DNA of 20,525 nt from an uncultured Phycisphaera sp. (GCA_937911845.1 CALDQF010000366.1:1-20525); one strand, 5' to 3'; positions 6,504 to 15,447 are shown, counted from the first letter of the stretch. Made by a program: numbers and translations. The notes: generated by a model from the letters alone, not told the origin.

Positions 6504-8347
6504 CAGATCACCGGATCGTGTTTGGGCAGATTGTGGGCTTCCTCGGTGCGAAGCTCGACCAAGGTTTCACCAGGAGCAAGCTGGATTTTTCGAGCTTCTT
6601 CCTCATCAACATAATCAGAGTGGCAAGCCGCCTTGGCGTCTTGGTCCTTGGTGTCGCCTTTGCCCTTTTTCTTGGCGGCCAATTTATGGATCTCTTCTGG
6701 AGAAAGAACACCACGCTGTTCGAGAATTTTTCGCTGCTCATCATTCAATGCCGCACTGCGTTTGGATCTTTCCCAAGCGTTTTCTTCTGTCTTACCGCTG
6801 GCAAATTCTTGGATTTCTTTGGAGATCCGCACGCTGCACCAGTCATGCCCACACATGGCACAGAAGTCGGTGTCAACATCCAAATCCTCGTCGTGATATG
6901 CCCGGGCCAAATCTGGATCGAATGACAAGTCAAAGTGCCGCTGCCAATTGAGGGCCGCTCGGGCCTTTGTCAACTCATCGTCATTGTCACGGCTTCCAGG
7001 AATACCGAGAGCAATATCAGCCGAGTGGGCAGCAATGCGATAGGCCACACAACCCTGCTTCACATCGTCCCGCTTGGGCAAACCAAGGTGCTCTTTTGGT
7101 GTCACGTAACACAACATGGACGCGCCGTGATATGCCGCCATGGTGGCACCAATCGCGCTGGTGATGTGGTCATAACCAGGGAACATGTCGGTGACCAATG
7201 GGCCAAGCACGTAGAACGGGGCGCCATGGCACAGTCGACGCTGCAATTTCATATTCCATTCAATTTGATCAACGGGGACGTGGCCTGGACCTTCCACCAT
7301 GGCCTGCACACCGTGACGCCACGCACGCTCCACAAGATGACCAATGGCCGAAAGTTCACCAATCTGTGCCGCGTCTGAGGCATCTGCCAAGCCGCCCGGT
7401 CGTAACCCATCACCAACCGAGAAGGTCACGTCATGTTCACGACAAATTTCGCAGATGTCATCCCAACATTCATTCATGATGTTTTGACGTCCATGGTGAA
7501 TCATCCACTTGGCCAAAAGTGAGCCACCTCGTGACACAATTCCAATCACCCGATCACGTACCAAAGGAATATGTTCCTGAAGTACACCGGCGTGGATTGT
7601 GAAATAGTCAACCCCTTGTTCTGCCTGACTTCTGCAGGTATCCAGAATGATTTCTCGACTGAGATCTTCAATCTTTCGGCCAATGATCATGGAGTAAATC
7701 GGAACTGTCCCGATTGGAACCGTGCTTTCACCCAAGATCGCCTCTCGACATGCATCAAGATCACCGCCGGTTGACAAGTCCATCACCGTGTCTGCTGTCC
7801 ATCGCTCGGCCCACTTCAACTTGTCAATCTCTTCCTCTGTTCCAGAGGAGACTGGAGAAGCGCCCATGTTCGCATTGACTTTGGTGCGGCTTGCACGACC
7901 AATTGCCATGGGATCCAACTTTTTAGTGAGGTGGTTGCGGTTGGCGGGAATCACCAAACGCCCAGACGCCACTTCGTCACGAACTTGTTCGGGCGTCAGA
8001 TGAGGCTCTCGTTCGGAGACCCGGCGCATTTCGGGGGTCACGGTGCCAAGGCGAGCATGTTCCAGTTGTGTGATCGGGACAAAGCCTTCCGGGGCAATCC
8101 CACGAATCGGATCCGTTCCGCGGCCATGTCCCAGACAGCCTTCGGGATGAGACTCAATCGACCAGCCATCAGGAAGGAAATCCCAGGCCGTCTTATCCGA
8201 CGGTTCCGGCATACCTGGGGTGTCCGGACTGGAATAGGTTCGAGGGCCACCCACCTGAGGAGGATTCGCAAAACATCCTGGGGTGGTCCCGGTGGGGACG
8301 GTGGCGGGGTCGGTGGCTCCAAGAAGAGGCGGGTTGGTGAGGTCCAT
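6503..8347 (-). CDS. thiC: Phosphomethylpyrimidine synthase
   Basis: Radical-SAM enzyme that converts aminoimidazole ribotide into hydroxymethylpyrimidine phosphate, the first committed step of the thiamine pyrimidine branch. The 614-residue product contains NANMGASPVSS, MDLSTGGDL, PIGTVPIY, YFTIHAGV, DVTFSVGDGLRPG, MVEGPGHVP and YHGASMLCYVTP, all highly conserved in ThiC. The Cys-x2-Cys-x4-Cys iron-sulfur site (CAMCGHDWC, residues 496-504) is intact. The C-terminal tail after it is about 110 residues, longer than in many relatives, and includes a Lys-rich linker. I start at the ATG at 8347, preceded by AAAGGA with a short spacer; the frame opens six codons earlier at a TTG. A TPP riboswitch upstream indicates repression by thiamine pyrophosphate. 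slyX follows with a one-base overlap. Confidence 0.97.
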   Translation of the reverse strand: MDLTNPPLLGATDPATVPTGTTPGCFANPPQVGGPRTYSSPDTPGMPEPSDKTAWDFLPDGWSIESHPEGCLGHGRGTDPIRGIAPEGFVPITQLEHARLGTVTPEMRRVSEREPHLTPEQVRDEVASGRLVIPANRNHLTKKLDPMAIGRASRTKVNANMGASPVSSGTEEEIDKLKWAERWTADTVMDLSTGGDLDACREAILGESTVPIGTVPIYSMIIGRKIEDLSREIILDTCRSQAEQGVDYFTIHAGVLQEHIPLVRDRVIGIVSRGGSLLAKWMIHHGRQNIMNECWDDICEICREHDVTFSVGDGLRPGGLADASDAAQIGELSAIGHLVERAWRHGVQAMVEGPGHVPVDQIEWNMKLQRRLCHGAPFYVLGPLVTDMFPGYDHITSAIGATMAAYHGASMLCYVTPKEHLGLPKRDDVKQGCVAYRIAAHSADIALGIPGSRDNDDELTKARAALNWQRHFDLSFDPDLARAYHDEDLDVDTDFCAMCGHDWCSVRISKEIQEFASGKTEENAWERSKRSAALNDEQRKILEQRGVLSPEEIHKLAAKKKGKGDTKDQDAKAACHSDYVDEEEARKIQLAPGETLVELRTEEAHNLPKHDPVI

Positions 8348-8394
8348 GGTGGTCCTTTGACACAAACAGGGGACGAGCCGATGGGACGAAGGGC

Positions 8395-8470
8395 ACGCAT
8401 CCCTCCGCCGGCACGACCCGGATCAGGTGCAACGGGTTCTTCTCAGCGGAACAAACCGCGCCCCGTGCGT
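8395..8470 (-). promoter_or_regulatory. TPP (thiamine pyrophosphate) riboswitch
   Basis: Read on the minus strand, the segment runs from ACGCACGGGG through CTGAGA, AACCC, ACCTGATC and GGGTCGTGCC to GGAGGGATGCGT, the order of the conserved THI-element elements. The pyrimidine-binding loop is the CTGAGA segment (plus coordinates about 8438-8443) and the pyrophosphate-sensing part lies around ACCTGATCCGGGT. The ends ACGCA and TGCGT pair as P1. It lies 47 bases before the thiC start, and no terminator hairpin with T tract separates them, so control is probably at translation initiation. That mode is inference. Confidence 0.93.
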
Positions 8471-8471
8471 A

Positions 8472-8484
8472 CAGAAGAAGTATA
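8472..8484 (-). promoter_or_regulatory. Candidate -10 element and transcription start for thiC
   Basis: On the minus strand, TATACT (8484-8479) is five-sixths like the sigma70 -10 box. A start around 8472 would place the TPP riboswitch at the very 5' end of the RNA, as expected. No good -35 box is found 16-18 bases upstream (ATCGTC is the best), so the assignment is tentative. Confidence 0.4.
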
Positions 8485-8509
8485 GGGATGAGACGCACCT
8501 CGACGATAG

Positions 8510-9328
8510 ATGTCCATGCGCTTTGCCCGATTGGCTGGATTGCTCTTGGTGGGATGTGGAGGGATTGCCCGTGTTGATGGCAGTGACCCCATGTCGCCAA
8601 AAGAGCTGGTTGACCCCCTCTTCGAAGCCTTCGCGGAGGATCCTGCCGAATCTTTACCCATCACCGGACCGGTGAACCTGGACGTAGACATCTTCCGTGG
8701 AGATGTTTTGGTGCGCCGGGCGGAAGGGCTTGAGTCCCCAAGATTGATCACGACCCGCCGAGCAGATTTTGGTGCCGGCCGATCCGAAGATGGCTTCTTG
8801 GCACTCGACGATGTCCAGATCAAGGCCAGAGTCGAATCAGGGCCCGAAGGACCAGTCTTGGTCATCAAGGCGAACAGCGGTCACCCCAATGCCGAGCAGA
8901 TGCGAACCGACCTCATCATTGAGTTGCCCGAGCCCAGTGGGGTACGCGTTCGTTCCGGGTTCGGCCACATCGAAGTCAGAGGCTGCGTCGGTCCCATCGA
9001 TGCCCAAACCAACGAAGGCAACGTGTTGGTGCGCTCTCACCGGCCTTTACAAGGTGACGTGGCAGCGATTTCCAACCGCGGCTCGGCGCTGGTGGCCGTA
9101 CGAGGTGAGACCGAAGCCATGGTGGACTTGGAAGCCATGGGAGGCGAAGCCAGAAGCCGAGTCATGGGAGCAGGCCTCAAAATACTGCCGGGGACCACCG
9201 CCAGCCGGTTCAAAGGGGTCATGAACGAAGGCACGTGGATGATCACTGTTCGTGCCACCGAAGCCAACGCAAGCTTCCACGCCATCCCAAACCCAGAATT
9301 CACTGCGTTTCACTTTGACACCCCGTGA
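8510..9328 (+). CDS. Lipoprotein with DUF4097-like beta-repeat domain
   Basis: A 272-residue protein with a lipoprotein signal peptide. MSMRFARLAGLLLVGCGG gives basic residues, a hydrophobic core and a lipobox LVGC with Cys16 as the lipid-anchor site. The rest consists of short beta strands with Gly turns (DVDIFRGDVLVRRAEG, HIEVRGCVGPIDAQTNEGNV, RGSALVAVRGETEAMVDLEA), the pattern of DUF4097-type beta-helix domains whose role is unknown. The start could be the ATG at 8510 or 8516. It is transcribed away from thiC, and the start lies 39 bases from the riboswitch, so its promoter must overlap the thiC promoter region. Its TGA stop overlaps the rlmE start as GTGA, indicating coupled translation. 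Confidence 0.78.
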   Translation: MSMRFARLAGLLLVGCGGIARVDGSDPMSPKELVDPLFEAFAEDPAESLPITGPVNLDVDIFRGDVLVRRAEGLESPRLITTRRADFGAGRSEDGFLALDDVQIKARVESGPEGPVLVIKANSGHPNAEQMRTDLIIELPEPSGVRVRSGFGHIEVRGCVGPIDAQTNEGNVLVRSHRPLQGDVAAISNRGSALVAVRGETEAMVDLEAMGGEARSRVMGAGLKILPGTTASRFKGVMNEGTWMITVRATEANASFHAIPNPEFTAFHFDTP

Positions 9329-10011
9329 GCAGTGACCGCGAAGTCTGGGACCACTGGTACCGCAAAGCCCAAGCCCAAGGCTATCGCTCAAGGGCCGCAT
9401 TCAAACTGACTGACATCGATGACAAGCGAAAAGTCATTCGCAAAGGCGACCGCGTGCTTGATGCTGGCTGCGCTCCAGGGTCTTGGTGCGAAGTCGCCCT
9501 GCAAAGAGTTGGACCGGAGGGGGCCGTCGTAGGCATTGACCTCCAGACGGTGGAGTGGCGAGAAGCCCCTCCCAACTTGCGTTTAATTGAAGGTGATTTT
9601 CTGCAAGCATCCGCAGAATCGCTGCTCGAAGGGATTGAAAGTCGCCGTCGAGGACCAACTCGGTTTGATGTGGTTCTTTCGGACATGATGGCGTTCACGA
9701 CGGGCTCGCAAGGCACCGACCACCATGCTTCCGCGAGCATAGTGGAACGACTCTTGGCCACTTTGCCCGCTTTGCTCCGGGAAGGCGGGAATCTGGTGTA
9801 CAAAATCTTCGAAGGGGAACGGTCGCCAGAGCTGCTTCAAAAAACACGCGACTGCTTTGAAAAGGCCAAGCCCTACAAACCAGCCGCCAGCCGGGGCGAT
9901 TCCGTCGAAATCTTCGTGGTGGGACACGGCTTCATCCCTGAGGCTGCACCAGCTATGCCACCAGAGCCCAAACGCGGACCACCAGCACCTGGTCCAGGCT
10001 GGGGCCGTTGA
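9325..10011 (+). CDS. rlmE: 23S rRNA (uridine-2'-O)-methyltransferase RlmE (FtsJ/RrmJ)
   Basis: SAM-dependent methyltransferase that makes 2'-O-methyl-U2552 in the 23S rRNA A-loop. The 228-residue product carries the family tetrad Lys27 (RSRAAFKL), Asp120 (VLSDMM), Lys160 (LVYKIFEGE) and Glu195 (SVEIFVVG). The SAM loop is LDAGCAPGSWCEVAL (residues 45-59) and the acidic residue is in GIDLQ (70-74). The start is a GTG at 9325 overlapping the upstream lipoprotein stop (GTGA), with no ribosome-binding site of its own, so translation should be coupled. A Pro-rich tail follows residue 206. A strong terminator sits 110 bases downstream. Assignment is sure. Confidence 0.95.
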   Translation: MSSDREVWDHWYRKAQAQGYRSRAAFKLTDIDDKRKVIRKGDRVLDAGCAPGSWCEVALQRVGPEGAVVGIDLQTVEWREAPPNLRLIEGDFLQASAESLLEGIESRRRGPTRFDVVLSDMMAFTTGSQGTDHHASASIVERLLATLPALLREGGNLVYKIFEGERSPELLQKTRDCFEKAKPYKPAASRGDSVEIFVVGHGFIPEAAPAMPPEPKRGPPAPGPGWGR

Positions 10012-10121
10012 TTCTTGCGCGGCGCGCCATTTGCACCGAAGAACTTTGTCTTTTCTCCTCAAGCCAGCGTGTGAACGTTGGCAATTGTCGGTAGGCTTCC
10101 GCGCTCTCCGACTCCTTTCGC

Positions 10122-10161
10122 AACGGGGTACCGCAGGTGGAGCGGTACCTCGTTCTTTTTT
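10122..10161 (+). terminator. Rho-independent terminator after rlmE
   Basis: AACGGGGTACCGC (10122-10134) pairs with GCGGTACCTCGTT (10142-10154), thirteen pairs including one G-T, around a seven-base loop AGGTGGA. One C and then six T (10156-10161) follow. It ends the lipoprotein-rlmE unit. The remaining gene-free sequence from 10012 to 10226 shows nothing else I can support, and no clear terminator for purQ on the other strand. Confidence 0.85.
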
Positions 10162-10226
10162 GGGGTGAGGTTCGTCCAAAATGGAGGCAACAACACCCAC
10201 AAGCCGTGTCTTCACGCCCGTGGAGT

Positions 10227-10976
10227 TTAGCGCAACGCAGCTTGGGCATGCTCCACCGCCGCGCGGAACATGCGCTGCCCCGTGGTGGTGGATGATGCGG
10301 AATGTCGAGTCCAAGAAGGGTGCTGTGAATGCCGAGTCCATCGTTCCGGGTGAGGCATCAACCCCAGCAACAATCCACTTGGATCGCAGATCCCCGCAAT
10401 GGCATCATCTGAGCCGTTGAAATTGTCCTGGTAGCGCACCGCAATCTGCCGTTCGTCCGCCAAGCGAGACACCGTCTCTCCACGGGCGACGAAGCGGCCT
10501 TCACCATGAGCGCTGGGCAATTCGTGCCCGGTCTCACCAGCGAGACCCTGTGTCCAAATACACCGACTTTCAGGGAAATCCACCCCCGTCCATCGGTCTT
10601 CGAACCGGCCTGAAACATTCGGGGCGAGGGCAACTTCGGGACGAGATGGAGCCGGTCCGGGAAGCAAGCCGCACTGCACGGCAGTTTGAAATCCGTTGCA
10701 CGGGGCAATCATTGGGACGCCCCGTTCAAGCAAACCGGACAACACCGGAACAACACGATCACGCATCAGCGCGGCTTTGATTCGGCCCGCCGCAACCGCA
10801 TCGCCATACGCAAACCCACCGGGAAGGCCCACGAGTTCCGCGCTATCAAGGGTCTCGGGCGCATCCAAGATGCTGTGCAACTGCACCGTTTGGCAAGAGG
10901 CCCCCGCGTCTTCAAATGCTTGCGCAAGTTCGAGATCGCAGTTGGTCCCTGAAGTCACAATCACCATGGCTTGCAT
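10227..10976 (-). CDS. purQ: Phosphoribosylformylglycinamidine synthase, glutaminase subunit PurQ
   Basis: Glutamine amidotransferase subunit of FGAM synthase (fourth step of purine synthesis), passing ammonia to PurL. The 249-residue product has the class I triad: Cys93 in APCNGFQTA, His209 and Glu211 in LMPHPER. LPGGFAYGDAV (51-61) is also typical of PurQ. The start at 10976 is chosen because AGGAGG lies seven bases upstream, inside the end of purL and its stop; a second ATG at 10967 is less well placed. The gene is 12 bases downstream of purL, so the two subunits are made together. No separate purS is needed nearby because purL seems to carry PurS-like domains. Assignment is sure. Confidence 0.96.
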   Translation of the reverse strand: MQAMVIVTSGTNCDLELAQAFEDAGASCQTVQLHSILDAPETLDSAELVGLPGGFAYGDAVAAGRIKAALMRDRVVPVLSGLLERGVPMIAPCNGFQTAVQCGLLPGPAPSRPEVALAPNVSGRFEDRWTGVDFPESRCIWTQGLAGETGHELPSAHGEGRFVARGETVSRLADERQIAVRYQDNFNGSDDAIAGICDPSGLLLGLMPHPERWTRHSQHPSWTRHSASSTTTGQRMFRAAVEHAQAALR

Positions 10977-10988
10977 CAACCGGCCTCC

Positions 10989-13898
10989 TTACCAATCCAG
11001 CGGTGCGAGCCAACGCTGCCGCAGTGCATCCAAACTCTCTTCCAAGCCCAACGCAGACACACGCAGGGCACCGTCTTCGCTGATGCGACCAACCACGGCT
11101 TGGGGGGCATCACCCAATGCAGCAACCACGGCACCGACGTGCTCCGGGGCAACCTCCAACAAATACCGAGAAGGGGTTTCTGCAAAGCCAGTCCCCATGG
11201 GGTTCTCCATGGCGCCCGGGACAGCATCAAGGTCGAGCTCGATCCCCAAACGACCAGCAAAGCCCATTTCTGCAGCGGCCACAAGAAGACCACCTTCGCT
11301 CAAATCATGGGCGGAGCACACGCCACCAGTGCGAATGGCCCGAGCCACAGCCTTGGCATTTTCGGGGCCAGCCTGGAGATCAAGCAGAGGAATCTCTCCC
11401 GAGCCGCCAGGCAAAATACCGCCAGCCAGTTCAGTCACATGAGCTCCACCAAGATCTGTGGTGGTGTTTCCCACCAGCATTAACACGTTCCCGGCTGATT
11501 TCGCGTCCATGGATGTCACCCAACGCTCTTCTTCGACTGGCGCGAATCCACTGATCAACAGCGTGGGAGGAATGCGAATCACATCACCTTCTTCTGTACG
11601 GAACTGATTGTTTAGGGAATCTTTGCCGGAAATAAAAGGCGCGCCGTAGGCCGTGGCCCCGTCGTAACACGCCAGCGAAGCACGGACCAATTCACCCATT
11701 CGAACTTCGTCGTCACAGCCTGGCCAACAAAAGTTGTCCAAGATGGCGATCCGCTCCGGATCGGCACCAGTGCAGACCAAATTCCGAACACACTCATCGA
11801 TCGCCGCCAGACCCATGCGATACGGGTCCGCACACCAAGCGGTGGCCAACCCATTGGCAATCGCCAAACCACGTTCGGAGCCGGGGACCGGACGAACCAC
11901 GGCGGCATTCCCCGGTCCATCGGCATAGGGACCCACCAGGGGTTTGGCCACCGAGCCCCCCTGTACTTCATGGTCGTACTGCCGGATGATCCAATGTTTG
12001 GAGGCCAAGTTTGGATGCCCCACCAATTCGGACAGTAAACCCGCGGCATCGGGTTCGTGGACCAGTGTTACGGGTGAGGGAGGAGTCGCAAAGGTAGCTT
12101 CACGCTCCACACGCGGAATGCCGTCGTGCAAGAAGGACATGGGAAGACGGCCGACTTCCACATCGTGGTGACGCAAAATCAGTTCACGATCTTCGGTGCC
12201 GAAGACACCAAGGTCGCACCACTCCACATCATGCCGAGTGCAAATCTCAGCGAATGCTTCGATGTTTTCTTCCGGAACCGCCAAGACCATGCGCTCTTGG
12301 GCTTCACTGATCCAGATTTCGGTTGGGGTCAAGCCGTCGTATTTAAGCGGAGCCCGTTCCAACTGAACTTCGGCACCAAGCTCTTCACCCATCTCGCCGA
12401 TGGCACTGGAGAATCCGCCCGCACCACAATCCGTCATGGCACGGAACAAGCATCCCGCGTCGTGGTCCCGCGCTTCCAGCAAAGCGTCGAGGAATTTCTT
12501 TTCGACAATGGGGTTTCCAATTTGCACGGCATGACTGAACTCATCCGCATGGGTGTCGGACAATTCCGCCGAAGAGAAAGTTGCCCCGTGGATACCATCT
12601 CGTCCAGTGCGGCCGCCAACTGCAACGATGCGGTCACCAGGCTTGGGATCACCATGCACAAAAGCACGAGGCATCACCCCAACCACCCCGCAGAACACGA
12701 GCGGGTTTCCGACGTGCCGATCATCAAACCACACCCCACCATTCAACGTGGGGATACCCATGCGGTTGCCGTAGTCACGTACCCCAGCGACCACCTGTTG
12801 CAAAATACGGCGTGGCGGCAAGCAGCCGGAAGGCACGTCGGCCAGATCAGGGGCCGCCACGCAGAAAACGTCCGTGGCGGCAATGGGCTTCGCCCCAAGG
12901 CCGGTACCAATGACATCGCGGATACAACCGCCGATTCCCGTGGCCGCACCGCCATACGGCTCGATCGCGCTGGGGTGGTTGTGGGTTTCGACTTTGAAGC
13001 ACACCGCGTGGTCGTCGTCAAAAGCCACTACGCCTGAGTTATCCACAAACACCGAAAGCAACCAATCGGCACCATCGCTGATCATTTGATTTGTGGGTGC
13101 CGCCACAAGATTGGCCAAGAGATTTTCGATGGTGTGCGAGCCATCTTCGTTCGGGGTAACACCTTCACGATCGCCCGCGGGCATCTCGCCTTCGTAACGC
13201 ACTCGACTCTTCAACGTCTTGTGAACGCAGTGCTCGCTCCAAGTTTGGGCCAGGGTCTCCAACTCAATTTCCCGGGGGTTGCGACCAAGCTCTTGGTACC
13301 GATCACGAATTTCTCGCATCTCTTCCAACGACAAGAACAAGTGGGCTTCACGCGAAAGCTGCATCAACGCGGTGTCATCAAGACCAATCAGCGCCACTTC
13401 GCGAACTTCAAATTCACGGGGAGGCGCTACTCGGAACGCTTCCGGATGGTGTGGCTCGGCGTGAACTTCTTGAACGACTTCATTCGCCAAGGCCCGACGG
13501 GCCAAGTCTGCAGCCGCTTCTGGCTCATGGGCGGCAAAGTCATAGCGTGTGCCAGTCCGTACGTTTGGCGAAGAGCCCAACAGTCGCTGCGCGGCAAATT
13601 CAACGGCTTCAGCTTCGGGATCAGTGACGCCGGGACGAGGATGCACTTCGATGACCGTCCCCGCGACCGGGGCAACCCCAACCACGGCGTTTTCGGTCAC
13701 GGGATCGCACAACAATTCTTCAATCAGCCGGTCCAAAGCAGGTTGATCAAGATCCCCTTCCAAGAGATACACCGACGCCACCTCGACTTGCTCGGGGACG
13801 AGCAAACCAAGCGCTTCTGCTTCGGACCGCACGTGTCGAGCACGTGGATCTTGATCTGGTTGGAGCGATCGAACTTCAACGCGATGCACTTGGGGCAT
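10989..13898 (-). CDS. purL: Phosphoribosylformylglycinamidine synthase PurL with N-terminal PurS-like repeats
   Basis: Synthase subunit converting FGAR to FGAM with ATP and ammonia from PurQ. At 969 residues it lies between small PurL (about 740) and the large form (about 1300). The core shows TWSEHCVHKT, VETHNHPSAIEPYGGA, GGCIRDVIG, LNGGVWFDD, MTDCGAGGFSS and a late SAHDLSEGG, all typical of PurL. The first 170 residues look like two tandem PurS units: HRVEVRSLQPDQDPRARHV with LLCDPVTEN, then TVIEVHPRPGVTDPEAEAV with LANEVVQEV. The glutaminase domain is absent and supplied by purQ 12 bases downstream. The ATG at 13898 has GAGGAG five bases upstream and is preferred over an earlier TTG. It is divergent from rnhA with 71 bases between. 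Confidence 0.96.
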   Translation of the reverse strand: MPQVHRVEVRSLQPDQDPRARHVRSEAEALGLLVPEQVEVASVYLLEGDLDQPALDRLIEELLCDPVTENAVVGVAPVAGTVIEVHPRPGVTDPEAEAVEFAAQRLLGSSPNVRTGTRYDFAAHEPEAAADLARRALANEVVQEVHAEPHHPEAFRVAPPREFEVREVALIGLDDTALMQLSREAHLFLSLEEMREIRDRYQELGRNPREIELETLAQTWSEHCVHKTLKSRVRYEGEMPAGDREGVTPNEDGSHTIENLLANLVAAPTNQMISDGADWLLSVFVDNSGVVAFDDDHAVCFKVETHNHPSAIEPYGGAATGIGGCIRDVIGTGLGAKPIAATDVFCVAAPDLADVPSGCLPPRRILQQVVAGVRDYGNRMGIPTLNGGVWFDDRHVGNPLVFCGVVGVMPRAFVHGDPKPGDRIVAVGGRTGRDGIHGATFSSAELSDTHADEFSHAVQIGNPIVEKKFLDALLEARDHDAGCLFRAMTDCGAGGFSSAIGEMGEELGAEVQLERAPLKYDGLTPTEIWISEAQERMVLAVPEENIEAFAEICTRHDVEWCDLGVFGTEDRELILRHHDVEVGRLPMSFLHDGIPRVEREATFATPPSPVTLVHEPDAAGLLSELVGHPNLASKHWIIRQYDHEVQGGSVAKPLVGPYADGPGNAAVVRPVPGSERGLAIANGLATAWCADPYRMGLAAIDECVRNLVCTGADPERIAILDNFCWPGCDDEVRMGELVRASLACYDGATAYGAPFISGKDSLNNQFRTEEGDVIRIPPTLLISGFAPVEEERWVTSMDAKSAGNVLMLVGNTTTDLGGAHVTELAGGILPGGSGEIPLLDLQAGPENAKAVARAIRTGGVCSAHDLSEGGLLVAAAEMGFAGRLGIELDLDAVPGAMENPMGTGFAETPSRYLLEVAPEHVGAVVAALGDAPQAVVGRISEDGALRVSALGLEESLDALRQRWLAPLDW

Positions 13899-13969
13899 GG
13901 GGGCTCCTCGAAGAATCAAGAATCCTACGAAATCAAACAGATCTTTGGCGCGACGTACACTGGGTCACC

Positions 13970-14422
13970 ATGCAAGAAGTACTGATCTACACCGATGGTG
14001 CTTGCTCTGGAAACCCAGGCCCTGGAGGCTGGGCGTGGGTTCGCCTGAAAGGGGAGAGCCAGCAGGAAGCCAGCGGCGCCGCCGCTTCGACCACCAACCA
14101 ACGGATGGAGCTGGAAGCGGCCGCGGAGGGATTGGAGTCACTGACGGAACCTGCCAACGTGCGCTTGATCTCCGACAGCAAGTACGTGGTCCAAGGGCTG
14201 AATGAATGGATGGATGGCTGGATTCGAAACGGTTGGCGCAATGCGTCACGGAAACCCGTGGCCAATCAGGACCTGTGGCAACGCTTACAAACTCAGCGCG
14301 AACGGCACCAGCTCATCGCGGAATGGACGCGCGGGCATGCCGGCAATACCCACAATGAACGTTGCGATCAATTGGCCGTGGAAGCTATTGAGCAGCTCCG
14401 GGCCCGTGGGGGCACGTGCTGA
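13970..14422 (+). CDS. rnhA: Ribonuclease HI
   Basis: Endonuclease that cuts the RNA strand of RNA-DNA hybrids, removing primers and R-loops. The 150-residue protein has normal length. The four metal-binding acids are visible as Asp9 (YTDGACSGN), Glu48 (RMELEA), Asp69 (LISDSKYVV) and Asp133 (NERCDQLA), with the catalytic His123 in TRGHAGN. The basic region DGWIRNGWRNASRKPV is the usual handle. The start at 13970 (MQEVLIYTDG) matches the family; upstream in-frame codons lie opposite purL and are ignored. No good ribosome-binding site is seen. Its TGA overlaps the ATG of the next gene (TGATG). Assignment is sure. Confidence 0.96.
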   Translation: MQEVLIYTDGACSGNPGPGGWAWVRLKGESQQEASGAAASTTNQRMELEAAAEGLESLTEPANVRLISDSKYVVQGLNEWMDGWIRNGWRNASRKPVANQDLWQRLQTQRERHQLIAEWTRGHAGNTHNERCDQLAVEAIEQLRARGGTC

Positions 14423-15447
14423 TGTCCTTTCATTTGAGGGTTGCTGGAACCTCACTCGTGACGTTGCTCTGGGGAGGCGCGTTTGGGCAAGACCCTCCAG
14501 CCAGTCCACCTGTGACACACCGCATGGAAGGCACCGTGGCGTTTCGACCCCAGGACACCCCCAAGGACCAATTTGTGGTTTTTGGGGCGGGGCACGAAAT
14601 CCAAACCACCTTGGATATTCCCAAGCCACCTCCCGGAGGCCGTTTGCTGGTGGTGCTGGATGCCATCCCAGTCCTTGGCGAGGACGGGTTGCCGGTGGAC
14701 AACTGGACTCGCCCCGCCCGAGTTGTGGCTGAGACACCCTCTGGCGATTTGGAACTGATTCGTGCGATGACGGGCTACGGCGCCGGCGGACGCTTTGTCC
14801 AAGACATCACACCGTTTGGCCCGGCCCTTGGCCAGCGCTGCAAGCTCAAAGCGGCCCTGGCGGGATATCCCAAAGTGCCCACCTGGTCGCTGCGGGTCCA
14901 GTTGGTCACCGAGGAGGAAGGCGCGGGCCACCGAAATCCAGACTTCTGCCAGCCGCTGTGGCTCGAAGAAGTGATGCGTCCCAGCAGCACCATTTCCAAA
15001 ACCGTCACCATCCCCGATGGGATTCGGGCCCCCCGAATCATTTTGCGTTCCACCGGTCATTCCGCCACCGGATCGGCCTACCACGAGTTTGTGTCGTTGA
15101 CCCATGTGGTCCGTGTGGATGACCAAGAAGTGGCCCGATTTCGACCCTGGCGGGAAGATGGAGGCACCACAAGGCGGCTGAATCCGTCCGCTGGTCGACC
15201 AGATCCAACAAAACCAGGTCTCCTCGCCTCCGATTTGGATCGATCGGGTTGGGTCCCTGGCCAAAAAGTGGAGCCCAGGATCCTCCCCTTGCCTGAATTG
15301 ACCCCCGGCATCCACACCGTGACCCTCGAACTCCTTGGGACAAGTCTGCAAAGTGACGGAAATCGGCCTGTTGAGGGGTATTGGATGCAATCTGCGGCGG
15401 TTGTGGCGGACGATGAAGTCCTTGCCCCATCGCTCGGGACCCGCTAA
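14422..15447 (+). CDS. Secreted PNGase F-like protein, probably lacking the catalytic Asp
   Basis: A 341-residue protein beginning with a likely signal peptide ([20 protein letters not shown], cleavage near FGQ). The remainder resembles the two jelly-roll domains of peptide-N-glycosidase F, which removes N-glycans from glycoproteins. The C-terminal half is clearest: [23 protein letters not shown], then [15 protein letters not shown] and [14 protein letters not shown]. Glu222 aligns with the catalytic Glu206 of PNGase F, but the Asp60 position (EWDRYA in PNGase F) appears as Thr96 in DNWTRPA. If right, normal deglycosylation is unlikely, and glycan binding or another reaction is possible. The start overlaps the rnhA stop by one base (a GTG at 14416 is an alternative). 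Family likely; function uncertain. Confidence 0.65.
   Translation: MSFHLRVAGTSLVTLLWGGAFGQDPPASPPVTHRMEGTVAFRPQDTPKDQFVVFGAGHEIQTTLDIPKPPPGGRLLVVLDAIPVLGEDGLPVDNWTRPARVVAETPSGDLELIRAMTGYGAGGRFVQDITPFGPALGQRCKLKAALAGYPKVPTWSLRVQLVTEEEGAGHRNPDFCQPLWLEEVMRPSSTISKTVTIPDGIRAPRIILRSTGHSATGSAYHEFVSLTHVVRVDDQEVARFRPWREDGGTTRRLNPSAGRPDPTKPGLLASDLDRSGWVPGQKVEPRILPLPELTPGIHTVTLELLGTSLQSDGNRPVEGYWMQSAAVVADDEVLAPSLGTR

Noticed and set aside
8443..8868. Long minus-strand frame opposite the lipoprotein gene
   Set aside because: Ser/Arg/Pro-rich composition typical of antisense shadow; the lipoprotein signal and beta repeats on the plus strand are convincing.
10012..10121. Possible small RNA between rlmE and its terminator
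   Set aside because: No tRNA, SRP RNA or tmRNA pattern could be recognised; it reads as an ordinary 3' untranslated region.
12126..13985. Long plus-strand frames opposite purL
   Set aside because: They are antisense to strongly conserved PurL sequence and show no family features.
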